Under the pieces are notes generated by a model. The model saw only the letters and a program-made list of their open reading frames with translations, made no database searches and had not been told where the DNA came from. The translations under genes were made by a program, and so were the position numbers. A stretch of DNA of 64,000 nt from Arcticibacter svalbardensis MN12-7. Lineage in GTDB: Bacteria; Bacteroidota; Bacteroidia; Sphingobacteriales; Sphingobacteriaceae. This document shows, in pieces, positions 17,002 through 27,338 of this stretch. The stretch's first letter is position 1. Each line of letters begins with the position of its first letter. The stretch spans positions 20,457-84,456 of the forward strand of contig NZ_AQPN01000024.1 of assembly GCF_000403135.1 (NCBI RefSeq). The letters run 5' to 3'.

Positions 17002-19662
17002 TTGTTAGATTTGAAATTCGTCAGAAGCTATTTTGTGAGATATATATTCATTCTCTTTTCATTGATGGTTAGTGTCAAACTAATCGCTCAACCTACTATC
17101 AAACCTAACCGAACTGTTGGTTCCGATACGGTTAATATCGATTCCAGCAGAACTGACACCACTAAAACGGACAGTTTAGGAAAAAATTCTAAATCTGATT
17201 TAAATTCTGAAATCAAGTATACAGCGGAAGACTCCATTCGTTTTAGTATTGATGGAAATACGATCTATTTATTCGGTAAGGGTCGTGTTTCATACGAAGA
17301 TTTGGAACTTGACGCTGATTATATCAGAATTGATCAGAAAAATAAATTATTGTTTGCACGTGGTGTAACAGATAAGTATGGAGTTTACCGTGGCCGTCCT
17401 ATATTTAAGCAGGGTTCGGAGGAACCGGTTACTACAGATTCTTTGTTTCTTAATTCTGATACCAAAAAGGCAAAACTCTATGGTACGGCGACTTCCATGG
17501 ATGGAGGATTTATACAGGCTCGGCAATCAAAAAAGAATCAATATAATGAAGTATCTATAAAAAATGGAATTTACAGTACCTGTAGCCTTCCTGAACCTTA
17601 TACTCATTTTGGGATACATATTACAAAAGGTCTGATTACTGATAAACAAGTGATTAGCGGACCGGCATATCTGGAAATAGAGCATATACCTTTACCAATA
17701 GGCCTTCCATTTGGATTTTTTCCAAAGATGAATAAACGTGCTTCCGGTTTTAGGTTCCCCAGTTTCGGTGAAGATGCAAACCGAGGCTTTTATATGCAGG
17801 GGATAGGTTGGTATTTAGGTCTGAATGATTATTGGGATGCAGATATTCTGGGAACAATTTATAGTAAAGGCTCTTATGATTTAACTACTGCCGCTAGATA
17901 TAAAGTGAATTATAAATATAGCGGAAGTGTGAACCTGAGTTATTCCTCTATAAAAGACCCTGATGGGGTGGAAGGAACACCTAGTAATAGCGCTTCAAAG
18001 CAATTTAATGTACAATGGACTCACTCACAGGATCAATCTGCCAATCCTGGTACGACTTTAAGTGCGAATGTCAATTTTGGAACTAGTTCTTACTTTCAAC
18101 AGACTGGTGCAGCCGGAACATACGATTATAATTCTTTGATTAAGAATAGTATGTCATCCAGTGTGGCTTACGGCAGAACGTTTTTTGATGGTTTATTTAA
18201 TTTTACATCTGCATTGTCAAGCAGGCAGGATATAAGTGCTAAAACAGTCAATCTTACTTTGCCTCAGTATAGTTTAAGTATGACTACTTTAAATCCTTTC
18301 GATTCAAAAGATCGTGTTGGAGAGCAAAAGTGGTATCAGAAGATTACTGTAGGATATAACTCCGAAGGATCAAATACACTAGATGCTCAGGAAACTGGAT
18401 TATTTAATAAAGAAAACCTAAAGAAGTTTAAAAACGGGTTTCAGCATAATATCCCTGTTAGTTTATCATTCAATGCTTTAAAAGTTTTACAATTTAATAC
18501 CAGTGTGGCTTATACAGAAAGGTGGTCTTTCCAAACTGTACATAAGGCATTGAATACTGAAGGAGATATCGTTACGGACACGATACCAGGTTTTGCACGT
18601 AACTACAATTACAGCTTAAATGGTGGGTTTTCAACGAAGGTTTATGGGATGAAAACTTTCAAAAAAGGGAATCTTGTTGCATTGAGACATGTTATGACCC
18701 CCTCTGTTAATTTTAACTATACGCCTGATTTCAGTGCCTCTAAATATGGATTTTTTCAAGATATTGAGAATAACTCTAGCGAAGAGCTTAAAGATTCAGT
18801 AAAAAGATCATTGAGATATTCCCGGTTCGAAAGTACTGTTTACGGTGGCCCGGGTATGGGTAGAAGTGCTGCAATTGGATTTTCATTAGATAATAATATT
18901 GAAGCCAAAGTTAAGTCCAAAAGCGATACGAGTACTGCTTATGAGAAAATCCCTATTGTACAGGGATTAACTTTTAATGGGAGTTATAATTTTGCAGCGG
19001 AGGAATTTAATTTGTCCAATATCAGCTTTGGAGGCCGTACTGCATTTTTTAAACAAAAAATAGGTTTAAGCTTTCAGGGAAATTTTGATCCATATCAGCT
19101 AGAGACAGATAACCAGGGATTAGCTTACCGCGTCAATAAGTTTATGCTTAAGAATGGGAAATTAGCAAGGTTGACAAGTTTTAGCATGTCTACCGATTTT
19201 AGTTTCAATTCTGCCGCTTTGAAAAAAAGGAATGACGAGCTCAGAGAGAAAGAAGATGACCCCAATATAACACCTTCACAGCAGCAGGACATACGTAATA
19301 TTCTAAATAATCCAAATTACTATGTTGACTTTACGATCCCCTGGAATTTTAGCGCATCCTATAGCTTTAATTATTCTAAACCTGAATTTAAGTCATCGAT
19401 TACTAATACCTTGAATTTTAGCGGCGACTTAAGTGTCACACCGAAGTGGAAAGTTCAGTTTAACTCTGGTTATGATTTTCAAGCAAATGAAATAAGTTTA
19501 ACACGATTTACAATTAACCGTGACTTGCATTGCTGGGATATGTCCTTTGGCTGGACTCCCTTTGGAACGTATAAGAGTTACAGTTTTGATATAAGAGTCA
19601 GAGCCTCCATTCTTCAGGATCTGAAATTGAAAAAAAGAAGTGCACTACCACTAAATTATTAA
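17002..19662 (+). CDS. lptD: Putative LPS-assembly protein LptD (OstA-like)
   Basis: An 886-residue outer-membrane protein. Residues 1-28 are a signal peptide ending at AQ. Residues about 75-230 hold the OstA/LptA-like beta-jellyroll (RFSIDGNTIYLFGKGRVSYEDL, LDADYIRID). The long remainder is a beta-barrel with alternating aromatic strands. LptD inserts lipopolysaccharide into the outer leaflet; this is the Bacteroidota form, which lacks the Cys pattern of the E. coli protein. The start is TTG at 17002; no in-frame ATG precedes the signal peptide. cinA begins one base after its stop. Confidence 0.85.
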   Translation: MLDLKFVRSYFVRYIFILFSLMVSVKLIAQPTIKPNRTVGSDTVNIDSSRTDTTKTDSLGKNSKSDLNSEIKYTAEDSIRFSIDGNTIYLFGKGRVSYEDLELDADYIRIDQKNKLLFARGVTDKYGVYRGRPIFKQGSEEPVTTDSLFLNSDTKKAKLYGTATSMDGGFIQARQSKKNQYNEVSIKNGIYSTCSLPEPYTHFGIHITKGLITDKQVISGPAYLEIEHIPLPIGLPFGFFPKMNKRASGFRFPSFGEDANRGFYMQGIGWYLGLNDYWDADILGTIYSKGSYDLTTAARYKVNYKYSGSVNLSYSSIKDPDGVEGTPSNSASKQFNVQWTHSQDQSANPGTTLSANVNFGTSSYFQQTGAAGTYDYNSLIKNSMSSSVAYGRTFFDGLFNFTSALSSRQDISAKTVNLTLPQYSLSMTTLNPFDSKDRVGEQKWYQKITVGYNSEGSNTLDAQETGLFNKENLKKFKNGFQHNIPVSLSFNALKVLQFNTSVAYTERWSFQTVHKALNTEGDIVTDTIPGFARNYNYSLNGGFSTKVYGMKTFKKGNLVALRHVMTPSVNFNYTPDFSASKYGFFQDIENNSSEELKDSVKRSLRYSRFESTVYGGPGMGRSAAIGFSLDNNIEAKVKSKSDTSTAYEKIPIVQGLTFNGSYNFAAEEFNLSNISFGGRTAFFKQKIGLSFQGNFDPYQLETDNQGLAYRVNKFMLKNGKLARLTSFSMSTDFSFNSAALKKRNDELREKEDDPNITPSQQQDIRNILNNPNYYVDFTIPWNFSASYSFNYSKPEFKSSITNTLNFSGDLSVTPKWKVQFNSGYDFQANEISLTRFTINRDLHCWDMSFGWTPFGTYKSYSFDIRVRASILQDLKLKKRSALPLNY

Positions 19663-19663
19663 C

Positions 19664-20911
19664 ATGCTTGCAGAAATTATTACAATAGGTGATGAAATAT
19701 TAATCGGTCAGATTGTGGATACCAATTCCGCATGGATCGCTACGAAGCTAAATGAAAATGGCGTGCGTATTAAGCAAATTACATCTGTTTCAGATGAAAA
19801 AGAACACATACTAGAGGCCTTGCATGCTGCGGCAAAAAGAGCAGACCTTATTATTATTACAGGGGGACTGGGACCTACAAATGACGACATTACAAAGAAG
19901 ACATTAGCTGGGTATTTTAATGTAGGATTCAAAAGAGATGAAGGAGCACTAGAAGATGTTAAAAGAATCTTTGCTGCCAATAACCGCCCTCTAATTGCTA
20001 TTAATGAACAACAGGCCGATGTTCCGGAGAACTGTATCGTTTTAAGAAATAAAAATGGCACAGCACCAGGGATGTGGTTTGAGGATCAATCTAAAATTTA
20101 TGTCTCCCTACCCGGAGTACCATTTGAAATGATGTACTTAATTGAGGAGGAGGTTATACCTAGAGTGAACGCCTTCTTCCAGCTTTCTGCGATCGTGCAT
20201 CATACTATTCTGACTGCAGGGCTTGGCGAATCTTTCCTTGCAGAGGCCATTGCCCCTATAGAAAATAAACTTCCTGCTCATATCAAACTGGCGTATCTTC
20301 CTAAACTGGGCCAGGTCAGATTGCGCTTAAGTGCTTATGGGGGGAATAAAGATCTGTTAAAGGCAGAAGTTCAACAATTTGTCGATGAAATCGTTGCGCT
20401 TATTCCTGAATATGTGGTTATCAGTGAAGATAAACCTCTCGAAAAGGCTGTACTGGATATTCTGAGCGAAAAGAATCTGAAACTTTCAGTTGCTGAAAGC
20501 TGTACCGGAGGTTATTTGTCCCATTTATTTACCCAACATAGTGGCTCGAGTGCCGTGTTTTTAGGTGGAGCTGTAACCTATTCGAATGAGTTAAAAGAAA
20601 AGATGCTAGGTGTTAAGACTGAAACACTGGCTAAATTTGGTGCTGTAAGTGAAGAAACGGTTATAGAAATGGCTCAGGGTGCAGTCCATAATTTTGCTTC
20701 AGATTATGCTATTGCCATAAGCGGAATTGCGGGTCCGCACGGTGGAACAGATGACAAGCCGGTTGGTACAGTGTGGGTTGCAGTATCAGGTAAATCAAAA
20801 ACAATCACTCAAAAGTATAAATTTCCAGGAAGGCGGGTCCAAAATATTGAGCGCGCTGCTATAAATTCAATTATCTTACTTCTTAAATTAGTTCGGGAAG
20901 AATACGCTTAA
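19664..20911 (+). CDS. cinA: CinA-like protein (nicotinamide-nucleotide amidase/pyrophosphatase family)
   Basis: A 415-residue two-domain CinA. The N-terminal MoCF/COG1058 domain has EIITIGDEILIGQIVDTN and ITGGLGPTNDD; in homologues it is an ADP-ribose/NAD pyrophosphatase. The C-terminal CinA domain, from about residue 250, has VAESCTGGYLSHLFT and AGPHGGTDDKPVGTVW; it deamidates NMN for NAD recycling. Length is normal. It starts one base after the lptD stop, so translation is probably coupled, and it is followed 46 bases later by the E2 gene. Confidence 0.93.
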   Translation: MLAEIITIGDEILIGQIVDTNSAWIATKLNENGVRIKQITSVSDEKEHILEALHAAAKRADLIIITGGLGPTNDDITKKTLAGYFNVGFKRDEGALEDVKRIFAANNRPLIAINEQQADVPENCIVLRNKNGTAPGMWFEDQSKIYVSLPGVPFEMMYLIEEEVIPRVNAFFQLSAIVHHTILTAGLGESFLAEAIAPIENKLPAHIKLAYLPKLGQVRLRLSAYGGNKDLLKAEVQQFVDEIVALIPEYVVISEDKPLEKAVLDILSEKNLKLSVAESCTGGYLSHLFTQHSGSSAVFLGGAVTYSNELKEKMLGVKTETLAKFGAVSEETVIEMAQGAVHNFASDYAIAISGIAGPHGGTDDKPVGTVWVAVSGKSKTITQKYKFPGRRVQNIERAAINSIILLLKLVREEYA

Positions 20912-20957
20912 GTGCTAAAAAGGTGTAATTTTGCAGCTATTCCCAATTACAACTCGT

Positions 20958-22286
20958 ATGGCTCAATTTGAATTAGTTCTTCCGAAAATGGGTGAAAGTG
21001 TTGCCGAAGCCACTATAATAAAATGGCTTAAAAATCCTGGCGATACTATCCTTGAAGATGAACCTGTAGTAGAGATTGCTACAGATAAGGTCGATTCTGA
21101 AGTTCCCTCTCCCGTTTCAGGCAAGTTAATATCTCAATCATTTAAAATAGATGATATTGTTAATGTTGGAGCAGTTTTAGCTTTGATTGAAACGGAAGAA
21201 ATTACTTCGCCTGTATCGGATATAGCGAAACCTCTTCAAAATACTACTCCCTTACCGGATGAAGCAGAAATTAAAGCACCCGGAATTGATCAGGTATCTC
21301 CAGAAAAAACAGTACACCTCAATTTTGAAAATGCCTCCCGCTTCTACTCTCCTCTAGTTAAAAGTATTGCTGCCGAAGAGGGTATTTCTCTGGAACAGCT
21401 GGATGAAATTACAGGAACTGGTTTAGAGAACCGGGTAACCAAGCAAGATATTTTAGATTATATCAAGGGTCATAAAAAGCCTGTAGTCCATGAACAGCAA
21501 ATAGAGGCTCATCCACAAACAGAAGTTAAAGCTTCTTCTATCTCTGATGCCCCATCTCCGGTAATTCATATCTCAGGTGGCGATGAAATAATTGAAATGG
21601 ATCGTATGCGGCGAATAATTGCCGAGCATATGGTCATGAGTAAACAAACTGCCCCTCATGTGACCTCATTTATTGAGGTTGATGTAACTAACATAGTTAA
21701 ATGGAGAGAAAGAATTAAATCTTCTTTTGAAAAGCGTGAAGGACAAAAAATAACCTATACGCCTATCTTTATCCAGGCTGTTGCAAAGGCGATCAGTGAA
21801 ATGCCTATGATCAACGTATCAGTTAATGGAACTCAAATTATAAAAAAGAAAAATATCAATATTGGAATGGCGGCTGCTTTACCATCAGGAAACTTAATTG
21901 TTCCGGTGATTAAAAATGCAGACCAACTTAGTCTGATTGGATTAACACGCGCTGTAAATGACCTTGCTGGTAGGGCACGTGCAAATAAACTAGTACCTGA
22001 TGATGTTCAGGACGGAACGTTTACCCTGACTAATATCGGATCATTCGGCAATGTAATGGGTGTGCCTATTATTAATCAACCACAGGTTGCTATATTGGCT
22101 GTAGGTGTTATTCAGAAGAAGCCAGCTGTTATGGAAACAGAATTTGGCGATGTAATAGCCATCCGTCATAAAATGTTTTTATCCATGTCCTATGACCATC
22201 GTGTAGTAGATGGGGCATTAGGTGGAATGTTTATTAAAAGGGTAGCAGAGTATCTTGAAAACTGGGATATGAATTATACGATCTAG
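20958..22286 (+). CDS. 2-oxoacid dehydrogenase E2 component (dihydrolipoamide acyltransferase)
   Basis: A 442-residue core enzyme of a 2-oxoacid dehydrogenase complex that transfers acyl groups from lipoamide to CoA. The N-terminal lipoyl domain has Lys44 in ATDKVDSEVP. A peripheral-subunit-binding domain lies at about 118-155 (SPLVKSIAAEEGI). The catalytic domain ends with SYDHRVVDGA, giving active-site His414 and Asp418. The LPKMGESVAEA start resembles branched-chain or succinyl-transferring E2. No E1 or E3 gene is adjacent, so the substrate is open. I chose ATG 20958 (MAQFEL) over the TTG at 20931. Confidence 0.93.
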   Translation: MAQFELVLPKMGESVAEATIIKWLKNPGDTILEDEPVVEIATDKVDSEVPSPVSGKLISQSFKIDDIVNVGAVLALIETEEITSPVSDIAKPLQNTTPLPDEAEIKAPGIDQVSPEKTVHLNFENASRFYSPLVKSIAAEEGISLEQLDEITGTGLENRVTKQDILDYIKGHKKPVVHEQQIEAHPQTEVKASSISDAPSPVIHISGGDEIIEMDRMRRIIAEHMVMSKQTAPHVTSFIEVDVTNIVKWRERIKSSFEKREGQKITYTPIFIQAVAKAISEMPMINVSVNGTQIIKKKNINIGMAAALPSGNLIVPVIKNADQLSLIGLTRAVNDLAGRARANKLVPDDVQDGTFTLTNIGSFGNVMGVPIINQPQVAILAVGVIQKKPAVMETEFGDVIAIRHKMFLSMSYDHRVVDGALGGMFIKRVAEYLENWDMNYTI

Positions 22287-22348
22287 AATAATGATCCTCA
22301 TCATTTTATACAAGGAGCAAAACTGTTCTTTTGCATAAAATACAAGAA

Positions 22349-22948
22349 ATGATGAGAATTTTTTATTTAAAATGTACGTTGATTGCTTTAATCCTTTTAG
22401 CTTTTCCTGGAATTACGGGGCACATCTTTGCTCAAACTGTTGAAAAAGAAGAAACAGAGAAAGAACAAGGATATAAGATTACCGTAGCAATGGGCCACGC
22501 CCATGTTCATGAAGGGATTGCAGAAGGTGATAAAAAGTGGTTGGTAATGGCTTCCTGGGCAATGAATGTGGACTATGTACTCAACTCGCACTGGGCAGTA
22601 GGGTTGCATAATGACTTGATTCTGGAAGACTTTGCTGTTGAAGAGCACCTGAATAATGAAGATAATATGGTGCTTGAACGATCTACTCCAATTGCAACGA
22701 AAGTTGTAGGTACTTATAAACCTGGTAAACACCTAGGTTTTATGTTGGGCGCTGGTGAGGAATTTGCTAAAGAGGAAAATCTTTTCCTTTCTACTGCAGG
22801 TCTAGACTATGGCTGGCACTTAAAACGAGGATGGGAAGTAGGAGCAGAGCTTTCTTATGATGTTAAATGGAAATCTTACGACACCTGGATCCTTGGATTT
22901 GGAGTAAGTAAGTTCATAGACGGGCATCGCCGTCACAAACATATTTAG
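22349..22948 (+). CDS. Small outer-membrane beta-barrel-like protein
   Basis: A 199-residue exported protein. A signal peptide of about 28 residues ends at FAQ. The mature part alternates hydrophobic and polar residues in short strands (VVGTYKPGKHLGFMLGAG, AGLDYGWHLKRGWEVGAEL, WILGFGVSKF), as in 8-strand outer-membrane barrels. It is His-rich near the N-terminus (GHAHVHEG) and at the C-terminus (GHRRHKHI), which may bind metal. I do not recognise the family. ATG 22349 was chosen over TTG 22331. A perfect 14-bp terminator follows it. Confidence 0.65.
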   Translation: MMRIFYLKCTLIALILLAFPGITGHIFAQTVEKEETEKEQGYKITVAMGHAHVHEGIAEGDKKWLVMASWAMNVDYVLNSHWAVGLHNDLILEDFAVEEHLNNEDNMVLERSTPIATKVVGTYKPGKHLGFMLGAGEEFAKEENLFLSTAGLDYGWHLKRGWEVGAELSYDVKWKSYDTWILGFGVSKFIDGHRRHKHI

Positions 22949-22950
22949 TA

Positions 22951-22989
22951 AATTAAACCATGTCTTGCTTATCAGGACATGGTTTAATT
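22951..22989. terminator. Bidirectional terminator between convergent genes
   Basis: A perfect 14-bp inverted repeat (22951-22964 with 22976-22989) around an 11-base loop containing CTTATCAG. It fills the 43-base gap between the barrel gene (plus) and manC (minus). Confidence 0.8.
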
Positions 22990-22991
22990 CT

Positions 22992-24074
22992 TTAATTATA
23001 CGCCGTTCCAAATTTTGATCTTACATCTGATAAGATCTGCTTGATACTTTGTTCATGCGTCTTTTGACAAATTAACAGGGTATTATTCGATTCCACAACA
23101 ATGTAATCATCCAGTCCCTGTAATATTACCAGTTTATTCTTCGGTACTTTAACCATACAATTGGATGAATCGTACATCATCACCTTGTCTGATGGAATGA
23201 CTGCATTTCCTAAATAATCTTTTTCTGCTAATTCATAAACCGATGACCAGGTACCCAAATTTGACCAGCCAAAGTCAGTGGGAAGCACGTACACATTAGG
23301 CGCCTTCTCCATTATTCCATAATCAATGGAAATATTGGTACATTGATAATAAGCATGATGGATAAAAGCATTTTCCATTGAAGTGTTCAATTTATCCGCC
23401 CCCTCCTTAAAAATATCATTCAATTCTGGCAAGAACTCATCAAATGCTAACAGAATTGAATTTACCGACCATACAAAAATACCTGCATTCCATAGGAAAT
23501 CGCCACTCTGAACAAACGTTTTTGCCAGTTCCATATTAGGCTTTTCAGTAAACGTTTTAACCTTATGATAATCACTCTCCATAGTCTGCGATGTATATTG
23601 AATATAACCATAGCCAGTATCCGGACGGTACGGCTTAATACCCAAAGTGATCAAACAGTTATTTCTGGATGCAACCTCCAACGAAAGAAGAATATTTTTT
23701 GTAAACTCTTCGATGTCCAGAATCAAGTGATCTGATGGCGATACTACTATTGCCGCATCAGGATTTAATAGGCTGATTTTATGACTTGCGTAGGCAATGC
23801 AAGGCGCTGTACTCTTCATAATAGGTTCTCCAAGGATTTGATCTGGAGATACGCCAGGTAATTGCTGCTTGACTAATGGAATATAAATATCATTAGTGGC
23901 TATGTAGATATTTTCCGCCGGAATAATCTTTAGAAAGCGCTCATAAGTTTGTTGAATAAGCGTTTTGCCTGTTCCCAGAATATCCATAAATTGTTTTGGA
24001 TGTGCAGATTGGCTGATTGGCCAAAATCTGCTTCCAATTCCACCTGCCATTATAATGGCATAATAGTTCTTCAT
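22992..24074 (-). CDS. manC: Mannose-1-phosphate guanylyltransferase
   Basis: Makes GDP-mannose from GTP and mannose-1-phosphate for polysaccharide and glycoprotein synthesis. The nucleotidyltransferase signature MAGGIGSRFWPISQSAHPKQF starts at residue 10, followed by VVSPSDHLI with the metal-binding Asp and FTEKPN with the sugar-phosphate Lys. The 360-residue length means that only the pyrophosphorylase domain is present, without the isomerase half of bifunctional enzymes. It follows the A5P isomerase gene by 14 bases on the same strand, so two nucleotide/sugar-phosphate enzymes for surface polysaccharide share an operon. Confidence 0.93.
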   Translation of the reverse strand: MKNYYAIIMAGGIGSRFWPISQSAHPKQFMDILGTGKTLIQQTYERFLKIIPAENIYIATNDIYIPLVKQQLPGVSPDQILGEPIMKSTAPCIAYASHKISLLNPDAAIVVSPSDHLILDIEEFTKNILLSLEVASRNNCLITLGIKPYRPDTGYGYIQYTSQTMESDYHKVKTFTEKPNMELAKTFVQSGDFLWNAGIFVWSVNSILLAFDEFLPELNDIFKEGADKLNTSMENAFIHHAYYQCTNISIDYGIMEKAPNVYVLPTDFGWSNLGTWSSVYELAEKDYLGNAVIPSDKVMMYDSSNCMVKVPKNKLVILQGLDDYIVVESNNTLLICQKTHEQSIKQILSDVRSKFGTAYN

Positions 24075-24088
24075 CTTAGCTATATAGG

Positions 24089-25054
24089 TTAAATAATACC
24101 TTCTCTTAATAAATCATGCAAATGTATAATACCTTTATAGATATTTGCCTCCACGACGATTAACTGTGTGATATTATTTGTTCGCATAAGTGCGAGGGCA
24201 TTAACAGCTAATTCATCACTTTCAATTGTCCGGGGCGAATCATACATAATGTCTTTTGCCTTTATTCCATTTACTGATTCATATTTCTCCATCATTCTCC
24301 GGATATCACCATCTGTGATAATACCCTTAATGATTTGATCCTCAATAACAGTGACAGCTCCTAAACGATTTTTAGTAATTTCTATTATCACTTCTTTCGC
24401 CGAGGCTTCCGGACTTATGCATGGCTTTTCGTTATGAATATAGAGGTCACTTACCTTTAAATATAATTGTTTCCCTAGTGATCCTCCAGGATGGTACCGG
24501 GCAAAGTCCGCACGGCTAAACCCTCTTGTTTCCAGTAGGCAAATGGCAAGGATGTCACCCATAACAATCTGAGCCGTAGTGCTTGAGGTAGGGGTAAGGT
24601 TAAGCGGACAGGCTTCTTTTTCAACCGTAGTGTCTAATACAAGATCAGCCTGGTGTGCCAAAAAAGAATTTAGGTCACCAACCATGCCAATCAGTTTGTT
24701 ACCTGCTAGTTTTAGTAACGGAATCAATACCTTAATCTCTGGCGTATTGCCGCTTTTTGAAATACAGATTACAATGTCATCATCCTGAATGATTCCAAGG
24801 TCACCATGTATGGCATCTCCTGCATGCATAAAAATAGCTGGTGTCCCCGTAGAATTAAGTGTAGCAACAATCTTTTGTGCAATTAATGCACTTTTGCCTA
24901 CACCTGTAATTATCACGCGCCCCTTGCTTATTAATATAGTTTGGATAATAACACAAAAGTCATTATTCAATTTGGCTAAAAGTCCGGAAACTCCCTCAAG
25001 TTCGGTCTGAAGTGTTCTTTTTGCAATCTGTAATATGTTCTCAGTAGCTTTCAA
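24089..25054 (-). CDS. kdsD: Arabinose-5-phosphate isomerase (KpsF/GutQ/KdsD family)
   Basis: Converts ribulose-5-phosphate to arabinose-5-phosphate, the first step of Kdo synthesis for lipopolysaccharide. The N-terminal SIS domain (about 35-170) has VGKSALIAQKIVATLNSTG and HAGDAIHGDLG with the catalytic His, and CISKSGNTPE for phosphate binding. Two CBS domains occupy about 205-321. Length and order match E. coli KdsD. It diverges from recQ, beyond which kdsA (the next use of arabinose-5-phosphate) lies, so the two Kdo genes flank recQ. Confidence 0.93.
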   Translation of the reverse strand: MKATENILQIAKRTLQTELEGVSGLLAKLNNDFCVIIQTILISKGRVIITGVGKSALIAQKIVATLNSTGTPAIFMHAGDAIHGDLGIIQDDDIVICISKSGNTPEIKVLIPLLKLAGNKLIGMVGDLNSFLAHQADLVLDTTVEKEACPLNLTPTSSTTAQIVMGDILAICLLETRGFSRADFARYHPGGSLGKQLYLKVSDLYIHNEKPCISPEASAKEVIIEITKNRLGAVTVIEDQIIKGIITDGDIRRMMEKYESVNGIKAKDIMYDSPRTIESDELAVNALALMRTNNITQLIVVEANIYKGIIHLHDLLREGII

Positions 25055-25148
25055 TTGGAAATTATTTTAGAAATAGATACTATTTAACGGCAAAAATATG
25101 TTATTTTGGGGTTAAGTTTAGGTTTTCTAAATTTTTCCTAAGAGGACA

Positions 25149-27338
25149 ATGGAGATTAAAAAATCATTATTTGATAATTTACAGAATTTTTTCGGCTTTG
25201 ATAATTTTAAAGGCGAGCAAGAAGCGATAATCACTAATATCATACAAAGAAGGGACACCTTCGTAATTATGCCCACAGGTGGCGGCAAATCAATATGTTA
25301 TCAGTTACCGGCATTAATGAGTGAAGGTACTGCTATTGTCATTTCACCACTAATAGCACTGATGAAAAATCAGGTAGATCAGTTAAGAGCATTTGGTGGG
25401 ACAGAAAGTATTGCCCATTTTTTGAACTCATCTCTTAATAAGGCTGAGATCATAAAGGTTAAGCAAGACGTTTTAAGTGGGGAGACTAAATTATTATATG
25501 TGGCTCCGGAGTCACTATCGAAACCTGAGAACATCGATTTCTTGCGTCTGATCACGATTTCTTTCGTAGCCGTAGATGAAGCACATTGTATTTCTGAATG
25601 GGGACATGATTTCCGTCCCGAATATAGACGGATCCGTCAGGTGATTAGTAATATTGGCGACAATATTCCAATTATAGCACTTACAGCCACCGCAACTCCC
25701 AAAGTACAGCAGGATATTGTTAAGAATCTTCAAATGAATGATTCTACCTTATTCAAATCATCTTTCAACAGGCCAAACCTGTATTACGAAGTACGTATTA
25801 AAAGGAATGTCGTAAAGGAAATTGTACGGTTTATCAACACCCATGCCGGTAAATCAGGAATTATATATTGCTTAAGCCGTAAGAAGGTAGAGGAAATTTC
25901 AGAAGCTTTAAATCTGAATGGTATAAAATCACTTCCTTATCATGCCGGCCTGGACCCTAAAACAAGAGCTGATACACAGGATAAATTTCTTATGGAGGAT
26001 GTAGATGTCATTGTGGCAACCATCGCTTTCGGTATGGGAATAGACAAACCTGATGTACGTTTTGTTATTCATCACGACATTCCTAAAAGTATGGAAGGGT
26101 ACTATCAGGAAACCGGCCGCGCAGGTAGAGATGGTGGCGAAGGTGTTTGTGTCGCTTTTTACTCTGAAAAGGATGTCGATAAACTGGCTAAATTTATGAA
26201 GGATAAACCTGTTGCCGAAAGGGAAATAGGCACACAGATTTTAAAGGAAGTAATTGACTATGCGGAATCAGCAGTATGCCGGCGCAAGCAGATCCTGCAT
26301 TATTTTGGTGAAAACTTCGATGATGCCGGTTGCAATTGCATGTGCGACAATTGCCGTTCCCAGCGTACTTTCTTTGATGCTAGCGAGAAATTAAGGAATA
26401 CCCTGATTATGATCCGTGAGTTGGGTGAGAAGTTTGACGACCAGCATATTATCAATATTTTGATGGGAGTGGATACTTCACAGATTACCGCTTACAATCA
26501 TAATAAACTTCCTTATTTTGGAAGTGGTAAAGAAGATGGCCTTTTAGTTTGGAAATCTTTAATGCGTCAGGCATTACTCAATAATTACCTTTCTAAGGAT
26601 ATTGATAACTACGGTTTGCTGCGCTTAACAAAATCAGGAAATGGTTTTATCGACAATCCGCATTCACTTAAGTTCGTATTAAATAAACAAATGGAATTAG
26701 CTGAAGATGATTCGGATGATGCCGCTCAACAAGGAGGAGGAACAATAGACGTGGAACTCTTAAAAATGTTGAAGGATCTTCGTAAAAAGATGGCAAAGCA
26801 AAAGGTCCTGCCACCATTCGTTATTTTTCAGGATCCTTCCCTGGATGAAATGTGCACGCATTATCCAATTTCATTAGAAGAACTGAAACAAATTCAAGGC
26901 GTTGGACAAGGGAAAGCAATGAAATTTGGTGCTCCATTTGTCGCCTTGATTAGTAAGTATGTGGAGGAAAATGAAATTGACAGACCTATTGATCTTATCA
27001 TTAAAAGTGCTGCCAATAAATCTGCCCTTAAAGTTTCTATCATACAAAATATCGACCGCCATATCGCACTGGATGATATTGCCTCTTCCAAGGGAATCTC
27101 GTATGAAGATATTCTTCGTGAGGTGGAATCTATAGTGAACTCAGGTACGAAGCTGAATCTGAACTATTATATAGACGAGATGATCGATGAGGATCGCCAG
27201 GATGAAGTATATGATTACTTTAAGACTGCAGAAGTAGATTCTATTGATAACGCCTTAAAAGAGCTGGGATCAGATGACTACACACGCGAAGAACTTCAGC
27301 TTATGCGAATTAAATTTTTATCAGAATTAGGAAACTAA
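25149..27338 (+). CDS. recQ: ATP-dependent DNA helicase RecQ
   Basis: A 3'-5' DNA helicase in recombination and fork repair. Motif I is MPTGGGKSICYQLP, motif II is DEAHCISEWGHDFRPEYR, and motif VI is QETGRAGRDG. A zinc-binding cluster of four Cys (first at CRRKQIL, then CNCMCDNC) precedes the winged-helix RQC domain. An HRDC domain lies at about 560-630 (LPPFVIFQDPSLDEM, IQGVGQGKAMKFG). The 729-residue length includes a C-terminal helical extension common in Bacteroidota. Its stop shares one base with the kdsA start. Confidence 0.96.
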   Translation: MEIKKSLFDNLQNFFGFDNFKGEQEAIITNIIQRRDTFVIMPTGGGKSICYQLPALMSEGTAIVISPLIALMKNQVDQLRAFGGTESIAHFLNSSLNKAEIIKVKQDVLSGETKLLYVAPESLSKPENIDFLRLITISFVAVDEAHCISEWGHDFRPEYRRIRQVISNIGDNIPIIALTATATPKVQQDIVKNLQMNDSTLFKSSFNRPNLYYEVRIKRNVVKEIVRFINTHAGKSGIIYCLSRKKVEEISEALNLNGIKSLPYHAGLDPKTRADTQDKFLMEDVDVIVATIAFGMGIDKPDVRFVIHHDIPKSMEGYYQETGRAGRDGGEGVCVAFYSEKDVDKLAKFMKDKPVAEREIGTQILKEVIDYAESAVCRRKQILHYFGENFDDAGCNCMCDNCRSQRTFFDASEKLRNTLIMIRELGEKFDDQHIINILMGVDTSQITAYNHNKLPYFGSGKEDGLLVWKSLMRQALLNNYLSKDIDNYGLLRLTKSGNGFIDNPHSLKFVLNKQMELAEDDSDDAAQQGGGTIDVELLKMLKDLRKKMAKQKVLPPFVIFQDPSLDEMCTHYPISLEELKQIQGVGQGKAMKFGAPFVALISKYVEENEIDRPIDLIIKSAANKSALKVSIIQNIDRHIALDDIASSKGISYEDILREVESIVNSGTKLNLNYYIDEMIDEDRQDEVYDYFKTAEVDSIDNALKELGSDDYTREELQLMRIKFLSELGN

